Shown: positions 36,875 to 48,594 of the stretch, piece by piece
Numbering within the stretch: the stretch's first letter is position 1
Layout of the letters: each line of letters opens with the position of its first letter
NCBI GenBank assembly: GCA_028023455.1
Contig: JAQFVV010006313.1
Span: 1,124,992-1,188,991 of the forward strand
Length of the DNA: 64,000 bases
Direction: 5' to 3'
Source: Epiperipatus broadwayi
Taxonomy: Eukaryota; Onychophora; Udeonychophora; Euonychophora; Peripatidae
Position numbers and translations under genes: made by a program
The notes under the pieces: model-generated
Database searches by the model: none
What the model was told of the DNA's origin: nothing
The model's input: only the letters and a program-made list of their open reading frames with translations

Positions 36875-37450
36875 AGATATTTCTTTTTAAAATAAACTTA
36901 TTTATATCAAAGGTATCCACACAAGTTTAATTGTTTTTTTTTAATTTCATCCATAATATTTTCATCTATATTAAGAATCTGATTAAGTTATATTAGCATG
37001 TTAAATTATCAATCTATATTGTTTTCTTGAGGGAAAAAATCCCTTGAAATTATTTTACTTTTACTAGCATTTATCTCTACATCCATTTTCCTATTTTTAT
37101 CTGATAATATTTGAAACATTTCTTGAAACTCTGAAGCTTATAAGTAAAATTACCACATGGGATTCAAAATCTAGTTAGATTACTTTAATAATCTCCATTT
37201 ACATAAAATTCCCAGCTATCCATTTTAATACAAAATACTTTAAGCATAATGAATACAAAGGTTTGGGAGATTTATAATCATCCAGTTTTACATTCTTTTT
37301 ATTACCATCAAATAATCTACATATTGATGATGCATTTTTTTATATAATTTCCAGAATATTCAATATTTCTAGACTAGATTGTGATCATCCACATTTTAAT
37401 CACTATAATAGCATTTCCTAGTCTACAATTCAAAAACATTATAATTTCTC
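36875..37450 (-). pseudogene. Old RTE LINE fragment, present in both duplication units
   Basis: Nucleotide blocks parallel the RT-thumb/3' region of the younger RTE copy at 37,498-39,105 on the same strand, for example TTAAGAATCTGATTAAGTTA for its TTAATAATCTGACCAAAGTA, then ACTAGCATTTATCTCTACAT and AATAATCTCCATTTAC. The same fragment lies in unit B at 43,645-44,240, so it was inserted before the duplication. It is too decayed to give a readable protein; the RTE identity comes from comparison with the better copies in this window. Confidence 0.75.
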
Positions 37451-37497
37451 ATTACTTATTATTTCTGTATGTATTGATTTGTATATATTTATATGAG

Positions 37498-39105
37498 TCA
37501 TCATCAACTATTTTCGATCTACTGCAGGATGAAAGTCTCTCCATGTTCAATCCAACTTCTCTGATGTTTAGCTTCTTTTCTCCCTATCACCCCTGCACAC
37601 TTTCTTACTTCATTCATCCATCTCACATGTGGTCTCTTTCTGAGTCTTTTACAATCTCTTGAAGTCCCATTTAAGATTTTAATTGTCCATCTATTATTAT
37701 CTTTTCTAGCTATATGCAACCTCAACTCCACTTCAGTCTTTTAATTTTTTTCAATGAGGTCAGTAACACCTGTTTGTTCTCTTACCCATATATTGTGTTT
37801 TTGATCTCTTCTTGTTACTCCCAACATATATCTCTCCATACTTCTTTGAGTGGTATGAAGTCTCTATATTACTCTTCTATTAAGTGTCCAAGTCTCAGAT
37901 CCATAAGTAAGAACTGGTAAAATATATCTATTAAAAACCTTTTTTAAACACATAGGCATATTTCCTTTTAGTATCAAGTTATATCTAACAAAAGCACTCC
38001 AACTAAGTTTAATTCTATAACTAATTTCATCCATCATGTTTCCATTTGTATTAATAATCTGACCAAAGTATTTGTAACTGTTAACATCTTTTAACTCATC
38101 ATAATCGATTTTTATTTTTATATTTTGAGAAAATCCATTAAACATTACTTTAGTTTTTTAACATTTATCTGGAGTCCTACTTTTCTACTTTCATCTGATA
38201 ACTCCTGCAACATTTTCTGCAGCTCTAAAGTATTATTTAAAAAAAAAACACCATCATCTTCAAAATCTAAATGACTTAAATAATCTCCATTTACTTTAAC
38301 TCTTTTAGCTTCCCATTTTAATCCACAAAATAATTCTTGCAGCACTGCTGTAAAAAGTTTTGGAAATATTTGTTGTTATTGCATGTTTATAAATATTCTT
38401 TAAAATATGACAATATTCTGGATCTTTACATTGATGATCCAATGCTTTAATCACTGAAGAAATGTTTATAGAATCAAATTCTTTTTCATAATCTACAAAT
38501 CCAAAGCATAATGGCAATTCATATTCATTTGTTTTTTTCTATAACTTCTCTCAATACCTGGATATGATCTACTGTACTCTCTTGATTGGTAGAAATCCAA
38601 TGTTCTCTGTAGACAAATTGCTACTTTCTTGGTAAAAGTTTTGTATAAATCTGATAGAAGGCTGGTAGATCTGTAAATGCTAATGTCTTCATTATCATCT
38701 TTTTTAAATATTAATATTGCATTTCTTCCAATCATCTGGTACATCGTTATCATTTAGATATTTGGTATGTAACTTTGATAATTTTTTTTCTATTTCTTCA
38801 CCTGCTTCTTTTAATATATCAATTATAATTTCATCATTACCTGAAGCCTTTCCTATTTTCATATATTTAATTGCATGTCTCACTTTTTTATTTAAACTTC
38901 TGGGAAATTCAGAAAATGTGATAGATATAGGAGGTACTTGTTCATTATTACTAAATAATTCTTGATAAAAGTCTTCTACCCATTTCATGATATCATCTTT
39001 ATTTTTAGTAATAATTCCATTTTTTTTTTATTGCAGATATAAATTTCCTACCAGTAACCAAAATGTTGTCTTACACTCTTTAAGACTTTTATCCTGCTTT
39101 CAAAT
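37498..39105 (-). mobile_element. 5'-truncated RTE-type LINE (copy 1)
   Basis: Absent from the matching point of unit B (~44,263). Read on the minus strand it holds the RT and C-terminal region and ends in TAGTTGATGATGA, a short GAT-type 3' microsatellite as found at RTE ends. The 5' end breaks off near 39,105, in sequence that RTE copy 2 continues, so it is truncated as usual for LINEs. In unit B about 480 bp of unrelated sequence occupy the corresponding interval, so insertion was accompanied or followed by other rearrangement. Confidence 0.88.
37519..38988 (-). pseudogene. RTE reverse transcriptase remnant (copy 1)
   Basis: Minus-strand frames in order: KWVEDFYQELFSNNEQVPP; KIGKASGNDEIIIDILKEAG; RSTSLLSDLYKTFTKKVAIC with DFYQSRE; LCFGFVDYEKEFDSI (motif A: in the family FVDxxKAFD); YLSHLDFEDDGVFF (the FADD catalytic box, here FEDD, both Asp kept); CLKKVFNRYILPVLTYGSET with WTL; and near the end LHIARKDNNRWTIKILNG. 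This block order is that of RTE-clade proteins, which nick DNA with an endonuclease and prime reverse transcription on it. Frameshifts at about 38,735, 38,500, 38,330, 38,145 and 37,800 break it. Compared with copy 2 it lacks the N-terminal endonuclease. The family call is firm at the level of RTE-like non-LTR retrotransposon. Confidence 0.9.
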
Positions 39106-42100
39106 CTAAATACTTACGACTGGCTTAGATATATAGAAAGAAAAGTAGAGAGAAGGGTGGCCACCCTTTTCTCATAAATTATTGATCATGTGTTTATGGT
39201 TTGGTTGTCATTTAGACAGCTATAATAACATCTGATTGGCTGTCAGATAAGTGTTGCAATGTGTGCAATGAAATTTTCCAGTATCTCAATTTAATTTCAA
39301 TTTCATTTATCTGTGTTCAGCAAATTAAATATTATTTAACAAAAACTAAGTGATTAATCAACATAAGACAGCAAAGTTCTCACAATAATATGATGATAAT
39401 GATTTTAGTATAGTATTGAGTGTCATCTATAACTTTAAAAGTATGACACCACCACCAACCCCCAAACAAAACCCTTGACACATCACCACACATCGCATTG
39501 CATTCGGATATTCCATCATCTTTTTTTGTGTATATGGTAATCAATTCTATCACCTGCAACTATTAAATTGATATCATTAATCACCCACATAAAAACAATG
39601 AAATTAAACATGGTATACTAAGATGGTTAGATACTTTAAAGTTTAACAAAAGAAAAATATTTTAATATATAAAATTATAAAATCCTAATAGATGTAAAAA
39701 AAAAATTGAATATGGGATAAATGAGTATTTTATTATACATTTTTCTTCAAATATAAATGCACTTTTAATAATAAAATATATATATTAAAAATAATAAAAA
39801 TTGTAATAATAAACATTTACAATATTTCTTAATTAAAACTATAGCGAAAACTCAGCAATAATAATAATAAAATGCTATGGAAATGTACTATATATAAAAA
39901 AAATTAAAAAAAATTTTTCATGGACTATTTTTGGTTTTCAAGTTTTTCTGAGTTAAGGCAAAAATAATAAATGTACACTTTAATACACTTTCTTAAAAAG
40001 TTGAATGAAATTTTGCAGGAGATTGTTTGGATTACTTCAGAGTATTTTTTCACCGTCAGACAATTCAGTTTTTTCTCCTTCCTCCAAAAGTTGTCTAGTC
40101 TTTTAAAATACATTTTCTTTTTGAAAATGTAAAAATCCTGATAGCCTTCTCAACTATTTAAATTATCATTATTCAATATAAACCTTCAATTTTAAAAGGT
40201 AAATTATATTATTTAACGTTCTCTTATTACTTTCATACAATTTATAGTTATATACATAATAGTGAAAGTAAGCGTTTGTTGTTGATTCGTTAGGTCTATA
40301 GAAGAGAAAGCATATTCATTGAAAGCAATTACTATTTTTTTGGCAGGTTTAAAATAGAATTTCATTAAGCAGTCTCCTAAAATATTTACATTTAGGTAAG
40401 TTTCAAAACAATCGTATATTTTAGTGGATCGTCACAGATGGTATACTTGTTTAAATCTGGCTATTCCGGTCTTAACTTGTCAATAGAGCAGTGAATTTTT
40501 TTTCCATAAAGATGCGGTTTTTTAATATGTAACTGCTTTATACAGTTCTATTACTTATTTTTCTCCTTTATATCTACTTGCTTTGATGATTGTTTTATTT
40601 GTTGTTTTTATACCCATCCCCCAATGGCCAGGATTTAATTAGTAACACTTTCCCACTAAACATTAGTCTTATCTGTTTTTAAACCTTTAAACTTCACATG
40701 ATCACTATCTCTACTGTATGGAAAGAGTTTTGCCTATTTTGCTTATCTGTTTTTCAGTTTATTTATTTTTTATGCAATTATAGCTCAAATATTTCCCAAA
40801 ATCAAGTAATAAAATCAAACAAATACAAATTTAAGAACATATATTTACAAACCAAAATAATCGCTTTATAAATCATAAGAAGTTTTTTATTTTATTTTAC
40901 TTCCCTCTTTTTTTTTTGAAGTTGAACATTTAGCATATAATTTTTTTGTTTTAAAGAAGAAAATGTTCCTTTATGTTGAAGGGGTTTTGAATAATTTACG
41001 ACATTATCAAAATATCAAACCATATTATTTAACCATTATTTTCAACTAACTAGATATGATCTTGTTGTCTGTGTTAATTTTTTCTTTTCCTTCTTTAATC
41101 TTTACATATATGTGTGCACACACATTACGTGGTGTGCCATTAAAGCTTTCTGTCTCAAAATTTATATTTACGTTTTAAATTTATATAATTTTTAAACTTT
41201 TAATTTCATTACTTTATTTTATTACAATTTTAATTAAGTATTAATTAATCATAATGCAATTATATGTTACTACTTTAATTTTTTTTTTTGTTACATCCGT
41301 ACATCTCTTCAAGTCTTTACACTTTTAAATTACAAAATTGAAATTGTCTTATACTTTGTATTTATTTTCCTATATGAACACTTTTTAAAACTACATATTC
41401 TAATTTTATACGTGGGACTATTTAAATTATCTAATATTAAATATTGAATGACTAAAAAAGTCAAACTTCATTTAACTTTCTTATATCCATTCAAGTATTA
41501 GTAATAACATACAGATTAGTAATATTGCACAATGTTTTGTGTTGTTTTTATTGATTTTTTTAAGTGTTGCTGCTTTTATAGTGGCATTACTAGCATTAAA
41601 TTAGTTTCAAACCTGGACATTTAGATTTGTGGATATTGAATTTAATGTTATGCTATAACCAACTAAATTATTCTGCCACAGACAATAGTCATTAAAAAGT
41701 TCATATATTTATCTATAAAAAAACCCGTCTGGTTTTTATATTTTTTCCTAAGTTTAAAGTTAATTAAAGACTTCCAGATATTTTGTTTAATCACATTTCG
41801 TTTACTTAGATGCTTATTTATTATTGACACATGACCCCTTTGAATTTTTTTCTTTGTATTTTTTCCTCTCTACCCAATATTTTTATATTTTCCTCATCGA
41901 ACATATATTCATTGGTACATAAATAGTTTTATATTTTAAATATATCTTTTTTAACTTTTCTAATCATCAGTCAGGGCTCTATGAATCATTTTTCAATAGA
42001 GGAGCTGATCTCACCAATGAATATCCTTCCATATCCATATATCTAGTTTGGGTTTTTCAGCATTTTAAATTAGGTTTTCTATTTTTTCAATACTCAATTA

Positions 42101-43644
42101 ATTTACATAAGTGCTCCATTAGATTGAGCTCAAAAATCTAAGGAATTAAAATTTATATATTTCAACTTGAATTCAACATCTATGAGTATATCAAGTAAAT
42201 AATGTTTTAGTATTGAACTTATTAATTTATAATTAAAAAAATATTAAAAAAATTAAAATGAAGACATAATTGCAAATCAATAATATATTTTAATTCCAAA
42301 AATAAAAACCACTCAAAGCTGAGAGTATGTCAAATAAAAGGATGCAATATCTGACTGAAATTGCTGCTTTAAATGAAAGCATTTTGTAATAAACTCAAAT
42401 GCATGTGTAAGACAACATACAAATCTATAAAAAATAAAATTGGAAAGGGCAGCCAGAATATTATATGAAAAGAATCAGATGAATATTTCAGTAATATATT
42501 TTTTACTACACCACTCTCATACATGGTAGAGATTGCTTTCTAACTGCTTTAAATACTTTGTAGAGGATTATAATCACAAATATAGAACCAAATACTTGTG
42601 AAAAAGATCTATGTCTTTGGTCATGTTCGTGATTACATAACTCCACAAGGTGTTAAAGCAGATAGAAATCATTCCTTCCCTTGGGTAATAGTTGTATAGT
42701 AAAAATTATAATGCTGTAATATTCATTACTGGATAATCTTTAGACTAATGAATGACTAATAAAAATTATTTAAAGCATTAAATGTTTTGAGTAAAAATAG
42801 TTTATAACAAATAAAATCTTGGAATACATGGTAATGGGAAAAAAAAATCTTGATCAAATGAGTTGACTATAAAACTAGTATAAATTCTTCTTTCCAGTAT
42901 TTTTTTTTCATATTCATGGTGAAACTACATCAATATTTTTTTTTTACTGCATATCTTTTGGTAATAAAATTTTTGGTCAACCACTTTATGCAAATAACTG
43001 GAAGTGGTGAAATTATGTCTGCTGACAAAAAGAATGTGATAAATTAATATCATGTTATTTAATGTTATATTTCCATCAAATAGGAAAGTTCAAAAATCTT
43101 ATATAATAAAATCTATATTTTCTTGGGATTGGTGAATGAATGTTTGTCTGATGTCATGTGTCAAATTCACAACCACATTGAGTGCTTTTAACTACAGAGT
43201 TGCAATATATATTTCATAGTAAAGGTTACAATCCAGCTGCAGAAACAGCCACAAGAGCCAATTCATAATTCGACATTAAGCTACTCCATTATTTCATAAT
43301 CTGTCAATCTCCTAATATAGTTGAGTTGAAAGACATTGTTAGCAATGTTTAACAAACTTAAAAGTTTGTTAAATTAGAAATGTACAATAAATAAACATTT
43401 ACAATTAATCTGAAAAATAATTGTTAAAGTAATCTATTTAAAGATTATGAAAAATATTATATTTAATAAAATAAATATTACAAGAATGGTGTTTTTGTAT
43501 TTCAACATAAATATTAATATACTTTATTACAAGTCTCTGCAATACATGTGTTCAAATCTCAAATATTTACTGAAAAACTTGGAAAACATGTACTAACACA
43601 CACACACACATATATATAACTTTGTTTCTAAACACAGATATATT

Positions 43645-44240
43645 TATTTTTAAAATTAAGTTATTTATACTAAAAGTATCCACACGAGTTCAATTGTCTT
43701 ATTAATTTTATTCATAATATCTTCTTCTATATTAATAATCTAATTAAGATATTTTAAGTTGATACTTATTAATCTATATCTTTTTTCTTAGGAAAAAAAA
43801 TCCATTAAAATTATTTTAGTTTTATTAGCATTTATCACTACATGCATTTTGCTACTTTTATCCCATGATATTTGGAATACTTTTGAATCTCTGAAGCTTA
43901 TTAGGAAATTTACCATGTTAGCTTCAAAATGTAGTTAGATGATTTTAATAATCTCCATTTACTTAAATTTCCATAGCTATCCCTTTTAATCCACAAAATT
44001 CTTTAAACAACACTAATACAAAGATTTGGAAGGTATGTAATCATCTTTCCTTACATTCTTCTTATTACCATCAAGTAATCTAATTATTGTTGTTGCATTT
44101 TGACAAATATTTTTCAAAATATTCAATATCTATAATCTATATTATGTTGATCCAAAGCTTTAGTCACTATTATTACCATTTCTTAATCTACAATTCAAAA
44201 ATATTATAATTTCACTTTACTTATTCTTTTTTATGCATTG
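43645..44240 (-). pseudogene. Old RTE LINE fragment (unit B counterpart)
   Basis: Partner of 36,875-37,450. It follows RTE copy 1 more closely in places: TTATTAGCATTTATC, then GAATCTCTGAAGCTTATTAG, AATAATCTCCATTTACT and GTTGATCCAAAGCTTTAGTC, the last equalling the region coding VIKALDQ in RTE copies. No open frame remains. Its presence in both units dates the insertion before the duplication. Confidence 0.78.
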
Positions 44241-45844
44241 ATTTGTATATATTTATATGAGTACAATACCATTTATCCATTTTTTTAAACACTTATTAAT
44301 GTGCAATCAAATAAATTTTGTTCCTTGATATTTTTTTAAATTTTCAACTGAATAGTGACAAATCTATATAAGAGTTAATATAGATGATCATACTATTAGT
44401 AAATATTTATATGTATATAAATAGATATAGTTATATAAGACATTATATATAATATAATATAGATTTTATAGAATATAAATATTTTAATGAAACCAATACA
44501 TTTTATACACTTTTAGCAATTTTATAAGTATTAACCTTTTTTATTTTTTATTCTTATTTTTGTTGTTTGACTCCTTTTGCATAAATTGTTTTATATGCTT
44601 GATAGATATTTGTATACTATAAAGTTATATGGTATAAGTATAATAAGTGACTATTCCTTCCACACATTAGTCATGCCATTTGTAACTAGCATTGTAGAGT
44701 ATATTTAAACAATAAAAATAATATATAGCCAAATTTCAAGTTTAAAAAAAAACTAAGTCATTCAGCAACATATAACGGTAAAGTTCTAAGAAAAATATGA
44801 TGATAATTATTTCAGTATAGTATTGAGTGTCAGCTATAACATTAAAAGTATGACACCATAAACAACACCCAAACATATTCCTTGACTCATCGCCACATAT
44901 TGTATTGCATTCGTATCTTCATTATACTGTTTCGCACGTGCTAATCAATTCCATCACATGCAACTACTAAATTGATATCACTAATCACCCACATAAAAAA
45001 ATGAAATTAAATTTGGTATACTAAGACGGTTAGATACTTTAAATTTTAATAAAAGAAAAAATATTTTAATATATAAAAATAAATTATAAAATCATAACAG
45101 ATGTAAAAAAAATTGAATAATGCATAAATGAGCATTTTATTATACAATTTTCATCAAATACAAATGCACTTTTAATAATAAGATACATACGTTAAAAATA
45201 ATAACAACTGTTTTCGTAATTAAAACTATACCCAAAACTAAGCAATAATAATAATAAAAAACTATGCACTTTAGTATTTATAAAAGATTTAAAAAATAGA
45301 TTAATGAATTTCCTAAAAATAATTATCTCATGAGCTACTTTCTGTTTTCAAGTTTCTCTGAGTTCAGACAAAAAAAAATAAACTTACTACAGTTTTAATA
45401 CCCTTTCTTAAAAAGTTCAGTGAAATTTTGCAGGAGATTGTTTGGATTACTTCAGAGTATTTTTCCACTGACAGACAATTCAGTTTTCTCTGCTTCCTCC
45501 AAATGTTATCTATTTTTTTAAAATACATTTTCTTTTTGAAAATGTAAAAATGATTTTAGCCTTCTTAATTATTTAAATTATTATTATTCAATATATAACT
45601 TCAATTTTAAGGGGTAAATTATATTATTTAAACGTTCTCTTCTTACTTTCATAGAACTTCTAGTTCTATACATAATATTGCAAATAAGCGATTGCTGTTA
45701 ATTCGTTATGTCTTTAGAAGAGAAAACACATTCATTGAAAACAAATACTAGTTTTCTGGCAGGTTTAAAATAATATTTTATTAAGCAGGTTTCTAAAAGA
45801 TTTACAGTTAGATAGGTTTCAAAACAATCTTATATCTTAGTCAG

Positions 45845-46895
45845 CAGTGTTTCCCAACCTGTGGTACGTACGCGAGTTGCTGGTTGGTGGTACACGAAAA
45901 TAATGGCGTACATAAAAAAAAAAAATTAAATCATAAAAATATCAGAAATATTTTTTCCTATAATTCATAAAAATTATTTTAATTAATAATATTATACAAC
46001 AGTCGATAACGATCTTTAATGTTAATGATAAAATTGAAAGTATGATTAAGAAATTAGATTTTTGGAAACAGTAATATATAAGTATTAAAAACAATCAACC
46101 GGAAGCATTCGAAAGTCTACATATTTTTTTGTTTGAAAATAAGGTTACTCTGTCTCAAGATATACGAGAAAATATAATAGCACATTTAACAGGATTAAAA
46201 TTGTCTTTCATAGAATATTTTCCAAAACCCGAAAACACAAAAGACAATTGGAATTCAAACCCATTCTATGAAGAAAATTTAGAAAAAGCTACATCATTAT
46301 CAATAAAGATAAAGAAAATTTAATAGAATTATCATGTGACAGAACTTTACAAGTAGAATTCAAACGATACAGTCTAATTAATTTTTGGTTAAACATTAAA
46401 GAATATGAACAACTTTCTGAGAACGCTCTTAAATTATTATTACTAATACGGACTTAGTAGAAAGAGCTTTTTCTTCATATATTTTTTTAAAAAAATAAGT
46501 ATCGAAACAGATTGAATGCATCTTTTGAACCAAATTTCAAAAAATTATGTTCTTCGAAACAAGCACAAGGATCTCATTAAATTTATTTTATAAAAATATT
46601 TGATTATGATAAAATATATTAATTGTTTTTTTATATAATTTTGTGTTTTTATTAAAACCATTTATTAGTAAACGAAATATGACAAAATAGTAGATAAATA
46701 TGAAACTTTGAACAAACATATATATATGTTACAGTGAGTTTATAATCCGGCGTGACATTTAGGCGTGTTTCAATGTATTTTGTCTCATTATGTGATAACA
46801 AATTTGACGAAATCCAATCATTTTTACAAAGTGGTACAATTTATCATGATGTACTACCAAGTGGTACGCGAGCCAAAAAAGGTTGGAAAACGCTG
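45845..46895 (+). mobile_element. hAT copy 2, internally deleted, inserted in unit B only
   Basis: Starts CAGTGTTTCCCAACC and ends GGTTGGAAAACGCTG, inverted ends matching copy 1 at 21,241-22,724 (opposite orientation). Flanks are TCTTAGTC before (45,835-45,842, followed by AG) and TCTTAGTG after (46,896-46,903), an 8-bp hAT-type target duplication with one change. Unit A has the uninterrupted site TTTTAGTGGATC at 40,419-40,430. The insertion therefore postdates the tandem duplication. It is non-autonomous: only a C-terminal transposase fragment is inside. Confidence 0.96.
46020..46445 (+). pseudogene. hAT transposase C-terminal fragment (copy 2)
   Basis: Reads NDKIESMIKKLDFWKQ, a stop, NQPEAFESLHIF, then FENKVTLSQDIRENIIAHLT, FIEYFPKPENTKDNWNSNPF and ENLEKATSLSIK. 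A one-base frameshift at about 46,310 leads to LIELSCDRTLQVEFKR, NFWLNIKEYEQLSENALKLL. This corresponds to the segment of ZBED5/FAM200-like hAT proteins between the catalytic core and the C-terminal dimerisation motif. The BED finger and most of the DDE core are missing; the 5' inverted repeat is joined directly to this part, as in copy 1, so both derive from one deleted ancestor. The product could not catalyse transposition but resembles proteins that might interfere with an active relative; that is speculation. Confidence 0.88.
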
Positions 46896-47440
46896 TCTTA
46901 GTGGATCATCACAGATGATATACTTGTTTAAATCTGGCCAGTCCATTCTTAACTTGACAATAGAGCAGTGAATTTTTTCTATAAAGATAGTTTTTTAACC
47001 TATAACTACTTTATACAAGCTTATTACTTATTTTTCTCCTTTATTTCTACTTGCTTTGCTGATTACTTTATTTGTTGTGTTTGTACCCCTCTCCCCAATG
47101 GCCACTAAACATTATTTTTATCTATTTTTCACTTTTTTTATTTTTTAGGCAATTATAGCTCAAATATTTCTCAACAATCGCGTAATAAAATCAAAGAAGT
47201 ACACATTTAAGATCATAAATTTACAAACCAAAATAATCGCTTTATAAATCAAAATATGACTGTTTTTTTTTTTATAGTTTACTTCCTTCTTTTTTTTTTA
47301 AGTTGAACTTTTAACATACAATTCTTTTGTTTTGAAGAAGAAAATGTTTATTTGTGTTGGAGGGGTTTAAATAATTTCCGGCATTGTCGAATTATTAATT
47401 AATATTATTTAAACTTTATTTTTAAAGAACTATATAAGAA

Positions 47441-47547
47441 TATTTTTTTTCTCATGTATCACAGCATCAGCCGGAAAGCGAACCCGCTAACCCGGTACAA
47501 CCATTTGTAAAACAGCTGCTGCTGACCTCTCGACCACCAATGCTTTA
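47441..47547 (-). mobile_element. tRNA-derived SINE or tRNA retropseudogene, in unit B only
   Basis: About 105 bp absent from unit A (site near 41,065). Read on the minus strand: GCATTGGTGGTCGAGAGGTC begins a tRNA-like head with an A-box-like TGGTCGAGAGGT (Ser/Leu tRNA style). Then comes a B-box-like GGTTCGCTTTCC and a run of A at the end (T run at 47,442-47,450 on plus). Flanks CTATATAAGAA (47,430-47,440) and CTATAAGAG (47,548-47,556) look like an imperfect target duplication. Much higher G+C than surroundings. An intact cloverleaf could not be drawn, so it is not a functional tRNA gene. Confidence 0.65.
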
Positions 47548-48594
47548 CTATAAGAGCATTTTGTCTGTGTTAATTTCTACTTTTACATTTTAATCTTCAC
47601 ATCACGTTGTGTGACATTATAGCATTATGCCTCCAATATTTATATTTATATTTTAAATTGATATAATTTTAAAACTTTTTAATTACATCACTTTATTTCA
47701 TTACAATTTTAAACATGTATTAATTAATTGCAATTCAGTTATATGTTACTACTTTAATCAATTATTTTTTTTTTACATTCTTCCCTCTCTTCAACTTTTC
47801 AAAGTTTTAAATGACAAAATTGATATTGTCTTATATTTTGTATTCCTCTTCTCCTATGAACACCTCTTAAAACTATTTATTCTAATTTTATTTGTGGGAC
47901 TATTCAAATTATCCATTATTAAATACTAAATGACTAAAAAAATTTAAACTTCATCTAAACTTCTTATATACATAAGAATAGTTTAGTAGTCATCACATAC
48001 AGATTAGTAAAATAGCATAATGTTTTGAGTAGTATTTACTCTCATTTCTTTTTTAGATGTTGCTGGTCCTACTAGTGGCAGTACTAGCATGGGATTCAAT
48101 TCATATCTGGACATTTAGATTTATGAATATTGAATTTAAGGTTATATTATAATCAACTGATCTATTCTGCCAAAGGCAATAGTAAGTAGAAAGTTAATAT
48201 ACTTATCTATAAAAAAAACCCTTCTAATTTCTCCATTTTTCTCTAAGAGTAATGTCAATTAAATGCTTGCAGGTGTTAAGTGTAATGACATTTGGTTTAC
48301 TTATGTGATTATTTATTATTGACACATGACAACTTCTTTGAATTTTATTCATTGTATTTTTTCTCTCTAACCAATATTTTTTTGGATTTCCCAATTGAAC
48401 ATATATTTATTGGTAACATATATACATTTCTATTTTAAATTTATCTAATTTCATTTTTCTAATCATAAGTCAGGATTCTATCAATCATTTTTCAATGGAG
48501 AACTGATCTCCCCAATATATATCCTTCCATATTCCTAAATGTAGTTTGGGTATTTCAGCATTTCAAGTTAGGTTTTCTAGATTTCCTGAATCCT

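Larger units (their letters stand above)
32310..42085 (+). repeat. Unit A of a degenerate head-to-tail tandem duplication
   Basis: Alignable blocks occur in the same order and orientation in unit B. Start: AGTGCTCCATT at ~32,334 and ~42,110. Then TATGTCAAATAAAAGGA at 32,585/42,327; GAATGAATGTTTGTCTGATG at ~35,042/43,134; GTGTTCAAATCTCAAAT at ~36,769/43,549; GTATTGATTTGTATATATTT at ~37,470 with its B counterpart at ~44,237; TAGTATTGAGTGTCA at ~39,411/44,820; TGTTTGGATTACTTCAGAGT at 40,025/45,440; TTGACACATGAC at ~41,824/48,319; and end sequence TTAGGTTTTCTA at ~42,071/48,568. Many substitutions and indels separate the units, so the event is old. Unit A is longer because of insertions listed separately. 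Confidence 0.92.
42086..48592 (+). repeat. Unit B of the tandem duplication
   Basis: Aligns with unit A from its first bases (TTTACATAAGTGCTCCATTA) to its end (TTAGGTTTTCTAGATTTCC), where PLE sequence begins. Because the end of A runs directly into the start of B, this is a head-to-tail duplication. Unit B is shorter: it lacks the 1.6-kb, 1.3-kb and RTE insertions of A, but carries the hAT (45,845-46,895) and the SINE (47,441-47,547). An interval at 44,264-44,745 is unique to B. Confidence 0.92.

Noticed and set aside
37381-37662. A 93-codon plus-strand open frame overlapping the RTE 3' end.
   Set aside because: Antisense shadow of the RTE C-terminus crossing the insertion boundary; hydrophobic and low-complexity.
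39925-40113. A minus-strand frame conserved between units A and B (beginning MYFKRLDNFWRK in A, with a 44-nt identical stretch), considered as a duplicated functional gene.
   Set aside because: The codon differences between the copies fall mainly at first positions and are not enriched at third positions. Unit B has a frameshift at a homopolymer, and no family is recognised. The pattern is that of neutral sequence.
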